In this document: piece after piece, positions 1 through 11,383 of the stretch
Position numbering within the stretch: the first letter of the stretch is position 1
How the letters are laid out: every line of letters starts with the position of its first letter
Translations under genes and position numbers: made by a program
The notes under the pieces: generated by a model
What the model saw: the letters and a program-made list of their open reading frames with translations, nothing else
Databases searched by the model: none
Told to the model about the DNA's origin: nothing
NCBI GenBank assembly: GCA_016647705.1
Contig: CM028329.1
Location: 56,251,231-56,315,230, forward strand
Source: Eucommia ulmoides
Lineage: Eukaryota > Streptophyta > Magnoliopsida > Garryales > Eucommiaceae
Direction of reading: 5' to 3'
Length of the DNA stretch: 64,000 bases

Positions 1-1078
1 AATCTACTGACATACAGCAATCCCCTTCCTCACCTACAAACAACTACTCACGCCTCTCCTCTCTCTCTCTCATCTCCACCTCCTCATCTCTCTTGCTATC
101 TTTCTAGGGCTTCTTCTGCTTCAAACGAACAATACAATTTCTATGGATTTGCAAAATGGATGAAATAGATATGGATTGGGACGGAGTGAGATTTATAGAG
201 AGAGAAAATGAGAAATTGCAGTGAGAGAAATAAGGGAACTGAGTGGCAACGCCAAATGTTTTGCTGCAACCAGATTCGACCACCGCTTGTCTAGATCCGA
301 CCACCGGCAGCCATCGGCATCGCAATCCAGCCCAGCTGAAGTTTGATATGGCCAAATCCAGCCCGTCGTCGTCTGAAGAAAGGGAGAAGTCATCGCGAGG
401 GAGAAAGCCACCATGTTGCAACCAGATTCGACCACCGCTTATCTAGATTCGACCACCAGCAGCCATCGCCATCGCAATCCAGCCCAGCTGAAGTTTTATA
501 TGGCCAAATCCAGCCCGTCGTCGTCTGAAAAAAGGGAGAAGTCGTCGCGAGGGAGAAAGCCACCGTCGTCGTCATCCACGCCGTCATCCGTCGCGAGTGA
601 AGGATAACGGCGTGGATGGTGAGACGATGGCAGAGGAGGCTGAGAAGAAGTGGATCGCGGGAGACTGAGAAAGAGAGGAGATGAAGGCGATGGCGATGGC
701 GATTGTCGGAGAACCGTGGATTGAAGGGGACGAATTTCTGTGGAGAAGAATAACACACTGAGCAGCGCAGCTATGATCATGGAAGTCTCAAAAGTAAGCC
801 TAAGCAGTAAATGCAAGCACTGTTGATGGTAAGTTTCAGCAAGTCACGTGATAGATATTTGTATAATATGTATATAGATTTGTATAATATATAAAAGTAA
901 TCCTACGGTTGGGAATATTTTGATGTTTATTATATAGATATTGTATATATATGTCGTATATATCTAGAGACATCCAACGGTTACGAATATCTAGAGACAT
1001 CGGACGGCTATGAATGTAAATGAGCTGATTTATTATATATATATATATATATATACACACACAGATAATGGCGGAAAA
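1..1078. repeat. Dispersed repeat fragment, shared with 18.4-19.6 kb
   Basis: No gene is recognisable. The GC-richer part (200-760) is full of CCACCG and GTCGTC words and gives short open frames on both strands without domain character. The segment 930-1075 contains AGAGACATC followed by an ACGG word twice, then AATGAGCTGATTTAT, a TA run and GATAATGGCGGAAA. The same order recurs at 19441-19606, and a weaker match lies at 62090-62160. At 19.6 kb this segment runs on into the LTR-like sequence that reappears here only at 11383. This suggests a long insertion split the repeat near 1078. Confidence 0.55.
263..566. repeat. 152-bp tandem duplication
   Basis: Two adjacent copies (263-414 and 415-566) begin at TGCAACCAGATTCGACCACC and run to GAGGGAGAAAGCCACC. 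They differ at only a few positions. The duplication gives open frames on both strands, but these are explained by repeat composition, not coding. Confidence 0.85.
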
Positions 1079-3228
1079 AGCAAGGTTAAAGTTTCATTTG
1101 GTTATATAATTTTACTAAAATGTCCTTGACTTATGTATATAATTTCCAATCACTCATCTCACTCACACACGTGTAATACTTTCTCAACCATGAATGAACC
1201 CAATTATATTCAAAATATTCTCACATCCATGAGATAACTTTGACTTTTCTTATACTACATACACACATGTCATCTTTCTTCTTCCTTACACGCAAGACAA
1301 GTTTCTCAAATAAAGAGAGTTTTCTTCACCAAATCTTTCACCTAATCCAATCACTTCTATCTCAGATTTCACCAAAACAACACCTTTCCCGCGTAGATTG
1401 TCGACAATGGTGTCTGTAGAAGTACAAAAACTTAGGCACTATAGCATGTAAATATATCTGAGAAAAGAGACGCTCATTCCTTGGTGTTGTCTCTTTTTTT
1501 CTATTTCAAGCCTGGTAGATGGAAATCTTCAGCTCCCTATTGCATGTCTTGCTACTTCGTGATTTCCCTTGGTAAGAACCCTATTTTCTTCTAAATTTGG
1601 TTTAGAAAGCAATCTGAGTTTCTTTCTCTTCAACTTCTTTTACTTATCTACCCTTTCCATTGACTCTAATTTCTTTAATTTTGGTTCAGGAGTATCTATG
1701 AACTTCAATTCTACCTCTTACATTGGCTCAAAAAATATCTTCCAGGTACTTCTCTCACATAATCATATTTCTCTGTGTGTGTGCGCGCGCGCGCGCGCGT
1801 GAATGATATGTATGTATATAGACCTCTTTGTTTTGTGGATGTTTAGTTTTACCTGAAATATGGTGAATTTCTTCCATTTTGGTGTTGAAATTCTTGAATT
1901 CCATATTTCAGTCAACCGTTGTTTCTAGGTTTTCACATATAGCACACCAACTGTTAACCAAAATGCCTTAATGAGTTGATTCACTTTAACATGGGTGTGT
2001 TTGTTGAATCTATGAAATTGTGTGAAACAAGTCATCTCATTTTTTAATAAATCTTGAATCTACTGCCATTTTTTATGAGACAATAACCACATGCGCGTTA
2101 TTTATTTGCTTGCGTTTGTAAGAAATCATCGTTCATAGTTTAAATGGGGAAAAAGTTGCATTGGCACGGGAATTAACACCCGCAGATAAAAACCTTGACT
2201 GAAGAACCCAAGGCCTATACACATATCTACCTTCCCTACATAGTATAACGAAGTCATTGATGGAAAGTAAGAGGACTAACAAACCAATTACGAACTACAC
2301 AACACATCAGTTGAGCAAAACTATTACACTAATAACATAGTGACAATGATTAACGTCTCATTGTTCCAAGTTTAAACATGCTTTTGTTAATCCATGATCC
2401 TTCTTCACGATGGATGCCAGTAGTTTCAGCTTTCGAGCTCTTAGAACTTGCCAAGTTAATGAAGTTCTATAAATATAGATAAAATGTTTAGATGATATAA
2501 TCACAAATTACAGTTCAGATTAGACACAAGAAACATGCAACATAATGCACCTAAGTACTACTAACCATTATTTTAAAGGATGAAATATAAAGAATTCAAA
2601 GATATGCATCTTCAAGAGTAGGCTTCTACAAAAAGCCTAACAAGATTAGAAAAAGGAAAGTAGAATATATATAGAGTTCGAAGTGTGCCAACTAATTGTT
2701 TGGAAACAAATTTTTTCTTTGTGGTCTTCCACCCTTGTCTCCTAATTTAATTTAACAATCTCTAAAAAATTTAAACCAATTTTGGTTTAAACTCTTGGTT
2801 CCTAATTTAGTTTAGAAATTGCAAAACTTCTAAAACAAAAATTAAGTTCTTTGGTTTCACAAATATTGAATGCGTAGATTAGTATGTTCTTTCTACGTAT
2901 ATCTTTATTTCAAGAAAATGGTGATTTCTTTGCCATACAAGCACATTGTTTTTTTTTTTGTTTTTTTTTTTTTTTTTGTCTTTGGAGATGAAGAAATAAT
3001 TTATTTATCTAATTCTCAGTACAATATCTCTACATCAATTCCGTCTACTTATTACTTGTCTGGTTTATCATACAAAATTACTTTAGAAATTATTTTGATT
3101 GTTAATCTCACCTCTTCAACCATAAGAATTAAGCATGGTGACAAAATAAAGCGTTTTTTATTTATTTTTTATTTTTTTTTCTGGAGGAAAATGTAAATGG
3201 GTACAAATTATTGGGAGTGTTTGTGTTG
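1079..3228. other. AT-rich stretch without recognisable gene
   Basis: No exon could be recognised. It includes a GT/GC dinucleotide run (1775-1802), poly-T tracts (2948-2980) and several AG acceptor-like sites. It could be intron or captured non-coding DNA upstream of the beta-galactosidase remnant. The first exons of that gene (catalytic-domain start) were not found here. Confidence 0.5.
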
Positions 3229-4200
3229 ATATGGCCAGATCTTATTCATAAGGCAAGAGATGGAGGTTTATATGTGATACAGAACTATGTTTTTTAGAAT
3301 GGGCATGGGCCTCAACCTGGGAAAGTAACGAAATTTGACCTCCTTATATATATATATATATATGCTTATTCTTTTTTTCTTTTGTTTTTTATTTTCTATT
3401 TTGAAGGGAGGTATGATCTGGTGAAGTTTATTAAGCTGGTGAAGCAAGCATAGCTTTATGTTCATTTCAGGATTTGACCTGGCTTTGTGCTGAATGGAAC
3501 ATTGGGTACTATTATATATATATACATACACACACACACACACACATAAATATCCATTATTTCTATTAGTGTGTGTGTATATATAGATATAAAACTATTT
3601 TCGGTATATTTTTCTAATTTAAAGCACTACTTCTTGTACAATTTTTGTGGATTCTCTGTTTGGTTAAAGTATGTTTCAGGCATTAGTTTCAGAACAAATA
3701 ATGAACCTTTTAAGATTAGTCTTCTGTTTATTTTCCATTTTCATGAATACTTTGATAAATGTGTGTGTTTGTGTGTACACACACAGAGACAAATATATAT
3801 ATATATATATACATGTTAAATTTAATGTTTGAAAATATTGTAATGAAGGCCGCAATGCAAAGGTTCACCACCAAGATTGTGAACATAATGAAAGCAAAAA
3901 GATTTTTTGATTCACAGGGTGGTCCAATATTTATGTCCCAGGTATTTAATAAATAGTTGAATTCCACTACACCATTTTACCAAATGCAACTAAAAGTTTT
4001 CCTTATTATTTCCATTTCTTGAATTAGTGTTTTTTTTAAAATAAAATTTTACAGACTAAGAATAAATATGGACCAATGGAGTATGAACTTGGTGAACACG
4101 GGTGTGCTTACACGAAATGGGCAGCTAAAATGGTTGTGGGTCTTGGTATTGGAGTCCTGTGGGGTTATGTGCAAGCAAGATGATGGCCCTGACCCGTTGT
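3229..4200 (+). pseudogene. Beta-galactosidase (GH35) gene fragment, degenerate
   Basis: Five exon-like pieces follow the order of plant GH35 beta-galactosidases, which remove terminal beta-galactosyl residues from cell-wall polymers. 3229-3330 reads WPDLIHKARDGGL. About 3397-3509 reads YDLVKFIKLV and then a broken CAEWN motif. 3632-3720 reads [18 protein letters not shown]. 3846-3943 reads QRFTTKIVNIMK and SQGGPI. 4053-4200 reads YGPMEYELG and YTKWAAKMVVGLG. In-frame stops fall after YVF, in the KQA-LYVH stretch and in the RIGPY region. The fourth piece runs into stops where the family has its acid/base glutamate motif (IENE). A frameshift near 4163 separates VLWG from VMCKQDD. Introns are retained, so this is not a processed copy. 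The start and the C-terminal two thirds of the gene are missing. Family identity is sure; it is not functional. Confidence 0.88.
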
Positions 4201-4729
4201 AAATTTGTTTGTTTGTTTTTTTTTTTTTTATATTGAATTTTTTGCAAAAGTAATTTTTTCTTCTAGATGTCTTTCAAGTGTCTTCCAGATGTGAGAACGT
4301 GTCTTGAAGAATTTGGGTTTCCTTTCAAAGCCATCAATGACAGTCTTTGGCTGCAGGTCTGAACTCACTTTGCTTTCCTTACTTTCTGCTTTAATAATTG
4401 TGCATGAAATTGTTGTCAAGGAAGGATGATACAAGTGAAGATTTTGTACTAACTTTGTAGCCTAAATTGTAGAGGCGAGTGTTTGATTCATTTCAACTGT
4501 AACCTTAGACTTGATCGTATCTACAACAACCTCTATCACCTATGAGGTAGGAAGTTTAGATCCAAAAAGTCCAATAAAATACTCAAGTGGCGTTTCTTTA
4601 ATCTATGTGGGGTTAGGTATCCAATCTGCTACTGTGTTTTTTAGTTGCGTTACATGAGTGTGTCTTTGCCTATGTTTAAACTATGCGTGAAAATATGTTG
4701 AATTTCTTTTCCTCAATTTAATTAATTAC
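4201..4729. other. Non-coding stretch with a possible minus-strand exon
   Basis: On the minus strand, roughly 4357 down to 4262 reads LQPKTVIDGFERKPKFFKT and WKTLERHLEE. It looks protein-like and could be another captured exon, but I do not recognise the family. The rest is AT-rich with no feature. Confidence 0.3.
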
Positions 4730-5365
4730 TGTCAGAACCCGTCCCGAACACCCGTCATCCCGAGGCTGGTATGACTACAACATGATATCACCAATACCCA
4801 AAGAACCAAAAGAATGATAATATACACCCTCTGTATAATACAAACATCTACTATGAGGGGCACACCTGTCCCTAAATTTTACTAGCTAAAAGTAGTTATT
4901 CATGAACCTTTTATTTTTTTTCCCTTGGATAGCTTCCCTCAATCATCTATACGACTTCATCACGTAGCTCTACCTAGTGCCAGTAGGGGACCGACTCCTA
5001 GCTGTTGTACCTGCGAGTATACTGTCTTCTTAGTAAAACATTTTTATAGTAATAACAATTTATTCTGCAATATCTAAAGGGATCAAGCTCAAATATATAA
5101 ACATCACTTAGCTCGCAAAAGTTTTCATAATATTAGCAGTGAGAATAAAGCACCATATATAAGTTCCATATAAAGACATTTAGTATAAAAACCATGCCAA
5201 TCACTATAATAAATATTAAATCACCAGTATAAGCAAAATACCACATCTCAAAACATCATCTCAAACACACACACGCTGGCCAACCCTAATGATCGTTTTA
5301 ACCTCATGATCGGGAGTTTGCAACGGTACCGTACCATCCGTTAGATATGCCTTCCTACGAACACC

Positions 5366-5462
5366 CATCACTCCGCCGAAGCGGATAATCATTGCACAGT
5401 ATAAACGTTTAAAATCACTATGTCGAAGCAAATAAACATCACTCCGCCGAAGCGGATAAATA
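5366..5462. repeat. Hairpin repeat units inside the LTR
   Basis: CATCACTCCGCCGAAGCGGATAA occurs at about 5366 and again at about 5440 (with CATCACTCC), with a decayed unit between. Each unit contains CCGC-CGAA-GCGG, a perfect short inverted repeat. It occupies the same place, beside the conserved CTCATGATCGGGAGTT block, as the different hairpin repeats in the other LTRs of the family. Confidence 0.7.
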
Positions 5463-7176
5463 CTATGGTATCGTCTAACCAACAACATCATCATCAAATC
5501 ACAACGTAATAATATCGTCAAATCAACATCGTCAACTCACACAATCACCTCTCTTTCTATTAAAACCGTCTTTTAAATCCAAAAATCATATTTCCCCCTT
5601 TTTTTTAAAGAAAACGCCCAATTTTATCAAAATCACTTTTCCACCTTTTATTTTTAAAAAAAATAGGCATTTTTAGAAAAACAGATATTTCCTATTTTCT
5701 TTTAAAAACTTTGTCTAATTTCACCAAATCTAACAAAAATTCATTTTCAACTTCTTTTCGAAAATCATCGAAATTTTTCGAAAATCCAGTTTACCAATTC
5801 GCTCAAATCCTACTTGGTCCATATCGTCTATAAATTCATACCGTTTAAATAATCACATATTTCATCATATATATACATAGAAAAATAGGTAGGTAAGAAG
5901 GCAGCACACTCACCTGGCTATTCAATCCGAACAGTTTTTCCTGACTATCTTCTACCGATACTTCAGTGCCTGCGAGCCTAATAGTGATAGGGTCTAAATT
6001 AATATTTTATGTAAAATAACCAAATCATACCATGCAGACCCTAAATTCCGTAATTTTCTCCGTACCCACTTTTTATTACAAATAATTGATATCCGGTAAA
6101 TTTCGTTTCGTTAATAATTACTGTACGCGTTTGTTAATAGGGATGGTGACAAAAATTAGTAAAATTAACGATTCTAAATTATAATCCCGTTTGCTAATAT
6201 TTCAATTTAACAATAATAGTAATTGATTTAGATTTTACCTGCTCCGAATCGTCCGTTGGTCGTGAGAATGATATTTGGATTTTTATTTGGGGGGTTTGCG
6301 TAATTTTTCTTTTTTTTTCTTCTTCTCCCCTTTTTTTTCTTTTTCCTGGTTTGTGTTTATGTTTCCTGTTATGTAGTCTTGGCGCCACCGATAACATCTC
6401 ACCGTCGATCAAACCTCGCCGTCCCACCAACCGGTCACACGCACCACCAGTCAAACAACCCACACCCTTCCATGCACTGCCGACCGTCCCACACTCATGC
6501 ACGTACAGCTTTCTCTCTCTCTCTCTCTCTCTCTAATTTTTCGACAGAACCTCCGGCGACCTCCATGCGCCCCCAACATGCACACACCCTGCAGGGATAA
6601 CACGTACCGATAGAGCAGAACCACCAACGTCGTCGCACATGCCGCCGATCGTCATCGTCGGGCAGATCGGTGAACCCACGAACACACACTACACAACACA
6701 AAAGGCAGGAACTGTTCAGAGCAGAAAACATACACACACATCACAACATCAATAACAACCACTGGAAGCTTACCGTCAACCCAGCTCACCACCGTCGGTT
6801 GCTGAATAGCCCACCGCCGAACTGACCGACAGCAACCTTCAACGAAACCGTGACAATCACCCCGTCGGCACTCCACACCATCGGCAATGAACGGGACCTC
6901 ACACCTTCGGCACCACCAACGATCAATCAACAACCGAACGAATCGCTCACACCTACGCTCGTCGGATCTCAACACCCCCTGACCGTCGGACCTTCTCTCT
7001 CTCTCTCCCCTGTTTCTGATCTTTTTTTTCCTCCGTTGAAGATCATGTTTGCACGTTTCAAAGATCACAAATTGCATGTTTTAAGTGGATTGGTTTATTC
7101 CTAGCTTGTCACGTCAATGGATCTCGATCCTTCCCCTCTCCGTTCCGGTTGTTCTCTCGGCACCCATATCGTATGC

Positions 7177-7177
<1 letters not shown>

Positions 7178-7249
<72 letters not shown>
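7178..7249. repeat. (TA)n microsatellite
   Basis: About 72 bp of uninterrupted TA repeat within the LTR. It creates spurious IYIYIY reading frames on both strands. Confidence 0.95.
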
Positions 7250-7251
<2 letters not shown>

Positions 7252-7828
7252 ATATTTATATAAAAATCTTTTATTCTAATTACTCCTTCCTCCCCCAAAT
7301 TTCTTTAATTCCTATTTTAGTCCAATTCACCATTTATAATTTCCTTCAAATTGTAATTTCACCCCTAAAAGTTTACATGTTATCAATTGAAAGACAATTT
7401 GAATCCTAAAGGTTAGATTTAATGTATACAAATTTATAATTCGCCCCCCCTAAACTTTTAATTCGGATAATGATTAATTCAATTTTACCCCATATTTTTC
7501 CCAATTGCTCCAAAATGTAACTAAAATGACGTACGTACTAAGTCAGGGTCTTACAGAGATATATTCAATGTTTGTTATATATTCACTCCCACTTCTTATG
7601 TCACTCACACCCTATGTCAAAGCATTCATAGACCTTCTTTTTAACTTCCACTTGTTTTTGTGTGTTGTATATGTTTCAAGTTGAATGTGTTTTACTGATT
7701 TACCGTTTTTATGTGGGTTTTTTTTTCTCCCTCTTAAAGAACTTCAATTCAATATTTGTGATTCATATATATTTTTTATTTGTAAGACTTGATTTGGGAT
7801 GCTTTCAAGTTTTATTTGATATTTGTAG

Positions 7829-7969
7829 GTCTTGCATGCTACAAGAACAAACGAAAATGCTATGAAGGCACTTATTGCTACATAATCTTCTGGGGTTAAG
7901 GTGGCCCAAAATTTTGAGATGGGTGTTACTAATACACCCGAGTTTCTCAGCATGATTCTCATTGGCAAG
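7829..7969 (+). pseudogene. Elongation factor 1B-gamma exon fragment
   Basis: After an acceptor (ATTTGTAG, 7821-7828) the frame reads VLHATRTNENAMKALIAT, stop, SSGVKVAQNFEMGVTNTPEF and then LIGK. It ends at a GT donor (7970). This matches the N-terminal glutathione-transferase-like domain of plant eEF1B-gamma, the structural subunit of the eEF1B nucleotide-exchange complex. Compared with the family, about two residues are missing before QNFEMG and one before TPEF, and an in-frame TAA interrupts ALIA..SGVK. Only one exon is present; the second half of the domain and the C-terminal domain are absent. The intact splice borders point to capture of genomic DNA, not of a processed transcript. Confidence 0.85.
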
Positions 7970-8305
7970 GTATGCTAAGTATGAAACATTAACAGAAAAA
8001 AATAAAAATAAAAACGTTTTTGTTATGTTTCAAGGTCTTTAGACCAAATTCAGGATTAAAACAGAATTTATGTTCCAAGATTTTTTGGGTAACAAAAACA
8101 AAGAATTAAGGTTGTGTATGTTAGTGTTTCTGATCTCAATTTTTTGTTTTTGGTTTCGATTTCTGAGAGAACTGGGTAACAAACAAAAATATGGGAACAA
8201 TTTTGTGTTTTTTCCAAGAATTTTGTTCTAAAAAATCAGGGAATGGAAACACCAAACAAACAGGGCCTTAAACAAACGGAATTTAATTTTTTTTCCATCA
8301 TATAG

Positions 8306-8458
8306 GACACGGCCTCGAGTCGAACAATTTTTGGTCAGATGGGCAATTCCTCGGCTTTACGATATAGATTTATTATTGAGAATGGTCGATCCTTCTCTTA
8401 AGGGGGCTTATGTATCAAAATCGCTCTCTCGTTTTGCCGATATAATCTGTGTCTACAG
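8306..8458 (+). pseudogene. STRUBBELIG-family receptor kinase exon fragment
   Basis: Bounded by an acceptor (TATAG, 8301-8305) and a donor (GTATGT, 8459), the open frame reads [20 protein letters not shown], then [20 protein letters not shown]. This is the kinase C-lobe region of STRUBBELIG-RECEPTOR FAMILY leucine-rich-repeat kinases, where the family has RPRGEQ-LVRWA, MVDP-LKG-YP and KSLSRFAD. There is no stop within the exon, but the end (ICVYR) departs from the usual ALCVQ-type continuation. No neighbouring kinase exon was found, so it is an isolated captured or relic exon. Confidence 0.85.
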
Positions 8459-8486
8459 GTATGTCTCTCTTCCTCCCTCCCTCCTT

Positions 8487-8900
8487 GTCTTTATATGTTT
8501 TTGTTCTGTTCCATGATTTTGAGAAAAAGTCTTTGATCTTGTTTCAACTTTACCCCTCTACTTTAAAAACCTACACTTCATGTCTTTATATGTTTCTATT
8601 CTGTTCCAAGATTTTGCGAACAGTTTTTTGGGGTCAAAATGTAAATATATTTTTGGGTTAATTGCTTTTTACCACCCCCTTCTTTGATCTTGTTTCAAAT
8701 TTACCCCCTCTACTTTAAAAAACTACATGTCATGTCTTTATATGTTTATGTTATGTTCCAAGATTTTGAGAGCAAGTTTTTGGAGTCAAAATGTAAATAT
8801 ATTTTTGGGTTAATTACTTTTTATTATTCCTTTCTACTTTGATCTTCTTTCAATTTTACCCCTCTACTTTGGAAACCTACACATCAAGCGCTCTTCTATT
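8487..8900. repeat. About 150-bp tandem repeat, nearly 3 copies
   Basis: Copies start with CTTTGATCTTGTTTCAA at about 8530 and 8681 and in decayed form at 8837. Each contains TTTACCCC-TCTACTTT, then CATGTCTTTATATGTTT and GTAAATATATTTTTGGGTTA. A partial copy precedes 8530. It lies in what would be the intron after the kinase exon. Confidence 0.85.
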
Positions 8901-9149
8901 CTTGACTAAAAGGAAAGATTATCATTTATTGAAAAAATATATATGTGAAATAATTTAATTACCCTCTATTTTTTCAATTTAAGTTAGATATTTAAATGTA
9001 AGAAAAGAGAAAAATTAACATTTTCTCACTGTAGATTTATATTTAAATATATTTCTATTTCTATTTTTTATTTTTTATTTTTTTTAAAAAAAACGTATGT
9101 CTGAGATGAGATATTTGCATTACATGTTATTTTTCTTTTGGTTGGGCAG

Positions 9150-9264
9150 GTTGGGGATGCGGGGGGCGATGGTTATAATTCCATGACTATACATTTCTCT
9201 CAATCGGTTTATCTGGATAATAGTAATGAATATATGCCCATTGCATGTTGTGATCGAGGCTGAA
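9150..9264 (+). other. Exon-like segment, unidentified
   Basis: After the acceptor TTGGGCAG an open frame reads VGDAGGDGYNSMTIHFSQSV and LDNSNEYMPIACCDRG before a stop. It has a higher GC content and better codon texture than its surroundings, so it may be another captured terminal exon. I do not recognise the protein. It could also be chance. Confidence 0.3.
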
Positions 9265-11352
9265 ATAAGCCAAATGGGATGGTCTATTGTTGTTTTCAGC
9301 TATTTACTTTTACCTTCGTGTTACCTCTTCCTATTTATACAATTGTGATGTGTGAAAATAAGGATTATCCATCTATTATCGAACAAACTTTTTAAATTGT
9401 GCTCTTGTATTCAAGTAGGACTTTAAGTAAAAAAAAAATACTTAAAAAAAAAAAAAAAAAAAAAAACTTTTACCAAATGGTACCTTATTTTTTATTTTTT
9501 CAATTTTTATATTTTAGGAGATTGATGGTTTGAAATCTCTCTCCCTAAATTTTCTCAATCAAATTCTTTTGGATTAAAAAGTACTTTATAGGGATAACTC
9601 TAAGGTAAGACGTTATGTTTACATTGCTAACAAAGATTTTTCTTCTTTTCTACTTTTGCTTGTAAGTAATATATTTCCATAAGAGTTTTTTTTTTTTTTT
9701 CCATCATTATTCGTTTGCATTCAATTTATTTTCTCTTTAAATTTGCCAAATATAACTTGTATATTGGGTTAAAAACAATGGATTAAAAAGATTATTTTGG
9801 GACCATCATGTTTCTATTCTAAACAAACAAAAATAAAAGAAAGATAGATTTTTTTTTTTTTAAAAAAAAAAAAGGTTTTCGGTTCCCTTCCTTAATCTTT
9901 GTAAGAGGTTTATGTCAAACTCCTATTATCATTTGTAGATTTCCTTTCCTGTTCCAAATTTTGGTTGCTTTATTTATTTTTATAAAATTTATGAATATAT
10001 TTTTCATATTGATAAATAATCTTTTGGATTGGATTTTTGTGACGGTTGTCAAATAGAAACAATTAGAAATTGTAATTCAATATTGATAAGGATGTATAAT
10101 TTCAGATAATATAGCTTGGCATGTCAAATAGATGGAGTTTTGACACTTTTAGCCCCTCAATTTTAATTTTTGTCCCACTTTGGTATTTATTGCATTATTT
10201 AGACACATAAAAATATTAATTTCCAAATTTCATGTTGAATTCCATTTCCTTGTAAATTATCTTCATCAAAATGATGGTTGATGGATTTTTGAAAGAGTTA
10301 ATTATCTGGTTAACCTTTTGCTATCTATAATTCTTTTTGTTGGTGATGTTCTTCATTTTCTATGCCTCTGTAGCTTTCCTTGCTATAATGTTCTTTCATT
10401 GTTTCTTCGACGTTACATTTCTCCTTGTGCTTTTTCTTATATCTAGATAAAGATGGTAGCTGCTAAGAGTTATCGACCACTTAGACTAACGAGGTAACAT
10501 TGCATTCTACTTCAATTTTTATCTCAACCTTCTTGTAATTTGGGTAATTTTTGCAAGAAATGCTCTTAGCATTGTATTTCTTCTTTATTGCTATTTCTGT
10601 AGAGAAATTGACTATTTTCGGGTCACTACCTAGATTTGGTGTGGTACCTTGCAAGAAAGCAGGCCCATGTACCTAGGATTACTTGCAAAGTAATAATCTT
10701 GGTCCCCATTTAAATACTATTTCTTGCATGGTCTTTTCCTCCTAATTTGTAGAATGTTACTGTGTAAATCCCACAAAAAATATGTTTATGATAGAATGGT
10801 TGAGGTTTATTTGGAGAAAACGTGGAGTAAATACCAACTATTTAATTAAAGAGATACTTTCATCTTTTGGATTATATATTGTAATTGAGCATCTACTTTC
10901 GATGAGTTCTTTAACTTAATAACATTATAAAAAAATTATTTATTTTGACAGGGGTAGATTTTAACATATTTACAACAACAGAGTAAATTGATCGGGTACA
11001 TCATTTTTTTTAAAAAAAATTATCTGTAACCCAGTCAGTTTTTTTAAAAGTTAAATATATACACACTCTATTTAAATAGATATATATTTTTTAAGTATTA
11101 TAAAAAATATTAAATATTTTTTTGAATTTTTTAAACCACTATTTTTTATAGAAAAAAAATAAAATAACGTGTACCAAAAAAATAGAATCTACGTTGACAT
11201 ATAACTCATACTGAAGAACAAAGTGGTAGAGAATTTTTCATACATTTTTTTATTTTATTTTTATAAAAGTTTACCATCCATATTTGCAAAATGTTCTTTA
11301 ACGAACAAATAATACAAAAAATAGATAAATATACCAAATAAAGAGATAGCGG
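9265..11352. other. AT-rich Helitron 3' region, no gene seen
   Basis: The stretch has poly-A and poly-T tracts and no recognisable domain. Two short splice-bounded segments (about 10453-10491, with MVAAKSYRPLRLTR; and about 10603-10690) could be exon scraps but are too short to identify. Confidence 0.45.
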
Positions 11353-11383
11353 GCACGTGCCTCGCACGTGCTCTCCACCTAGT
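11353..11383 (+). other. Helitron 3' terminus (hairpin plus CTAG|T)
   Basis: GCACGTGC CTC GCACGTGC forms an 8-bp stem with a 3-base loop. After TCTCCAC comes CTAG (11379-11382), then host T at 11383. The sequence to the right resumes as LTR sequence that is also found at 19650. Confidence 0.75.

Larger units (their letters stand above)
4730..7555 (-). mobile_element. Solo LTR, long-LTR Gypsy family (minus orientation)
   Basis: On the plus strand it begins TGTCAGAACCCGTCCCGAAC and ends GGGTCTTACA. This is the reverse complement of an LTR that starts TGTAAGACCC and ends in TGACA, as seen at 50429 and 57037. Shared internal blocks include CAGTAGGGGACCGACTCCT (about 4981), the CTCGCAAAA/CTTAGTAAAA segment and the block CATGATCGGGAGTTTGCAA (about 5305). 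No identical 5-bp duplication flanks it (ATTAC left, GAGAT right), so it may have formed by unequal recombination or its flank has changed. It lies between the beta-galactosidase and eEF1B-gamma fragments. Confidence 0.8.
1079..11382 (+). mobile_element. Putative Helitron carrying captured gene fragments
   Basis: The right end is diagnostic. GCACGTGC-CTC-GCACGTGC (11353-11371) forms a hairpin, seven bases later comes CTAG (11379-11382), and the next host base is T. This matches the Helitron 3' rule of a hairpin followed by CTRR with insertion at A/T. Three fragments of unrelated genes lie upstream on the plus strand with splice sites kept, as in gene-capturing plant Helitrons. Sequence before 1079 and after 11383 matches parts of a single repeat continuous at 19441-20631, so the element appears to have split that repeat. 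The 5' TC end was not pinned down; a TC near 1120 is one candidate. No Rep/helicase reading frame was seen, so it would be non-autonomous. A 2.8-kb LTR (4730-7555) is nested inside. Confidence 0.55.

Noticed and set aside
836..1060. Open frames of IYIYIY type here and at 7085-7409, 37673-37936 and 52609-52967
   Set aside because: They are translations of TA microsatellites.
4725..7560. Target duplication around the solo LTR at 4730
   Set aside because: The flanking 5-mers ATTAC and GAGAT do not match.
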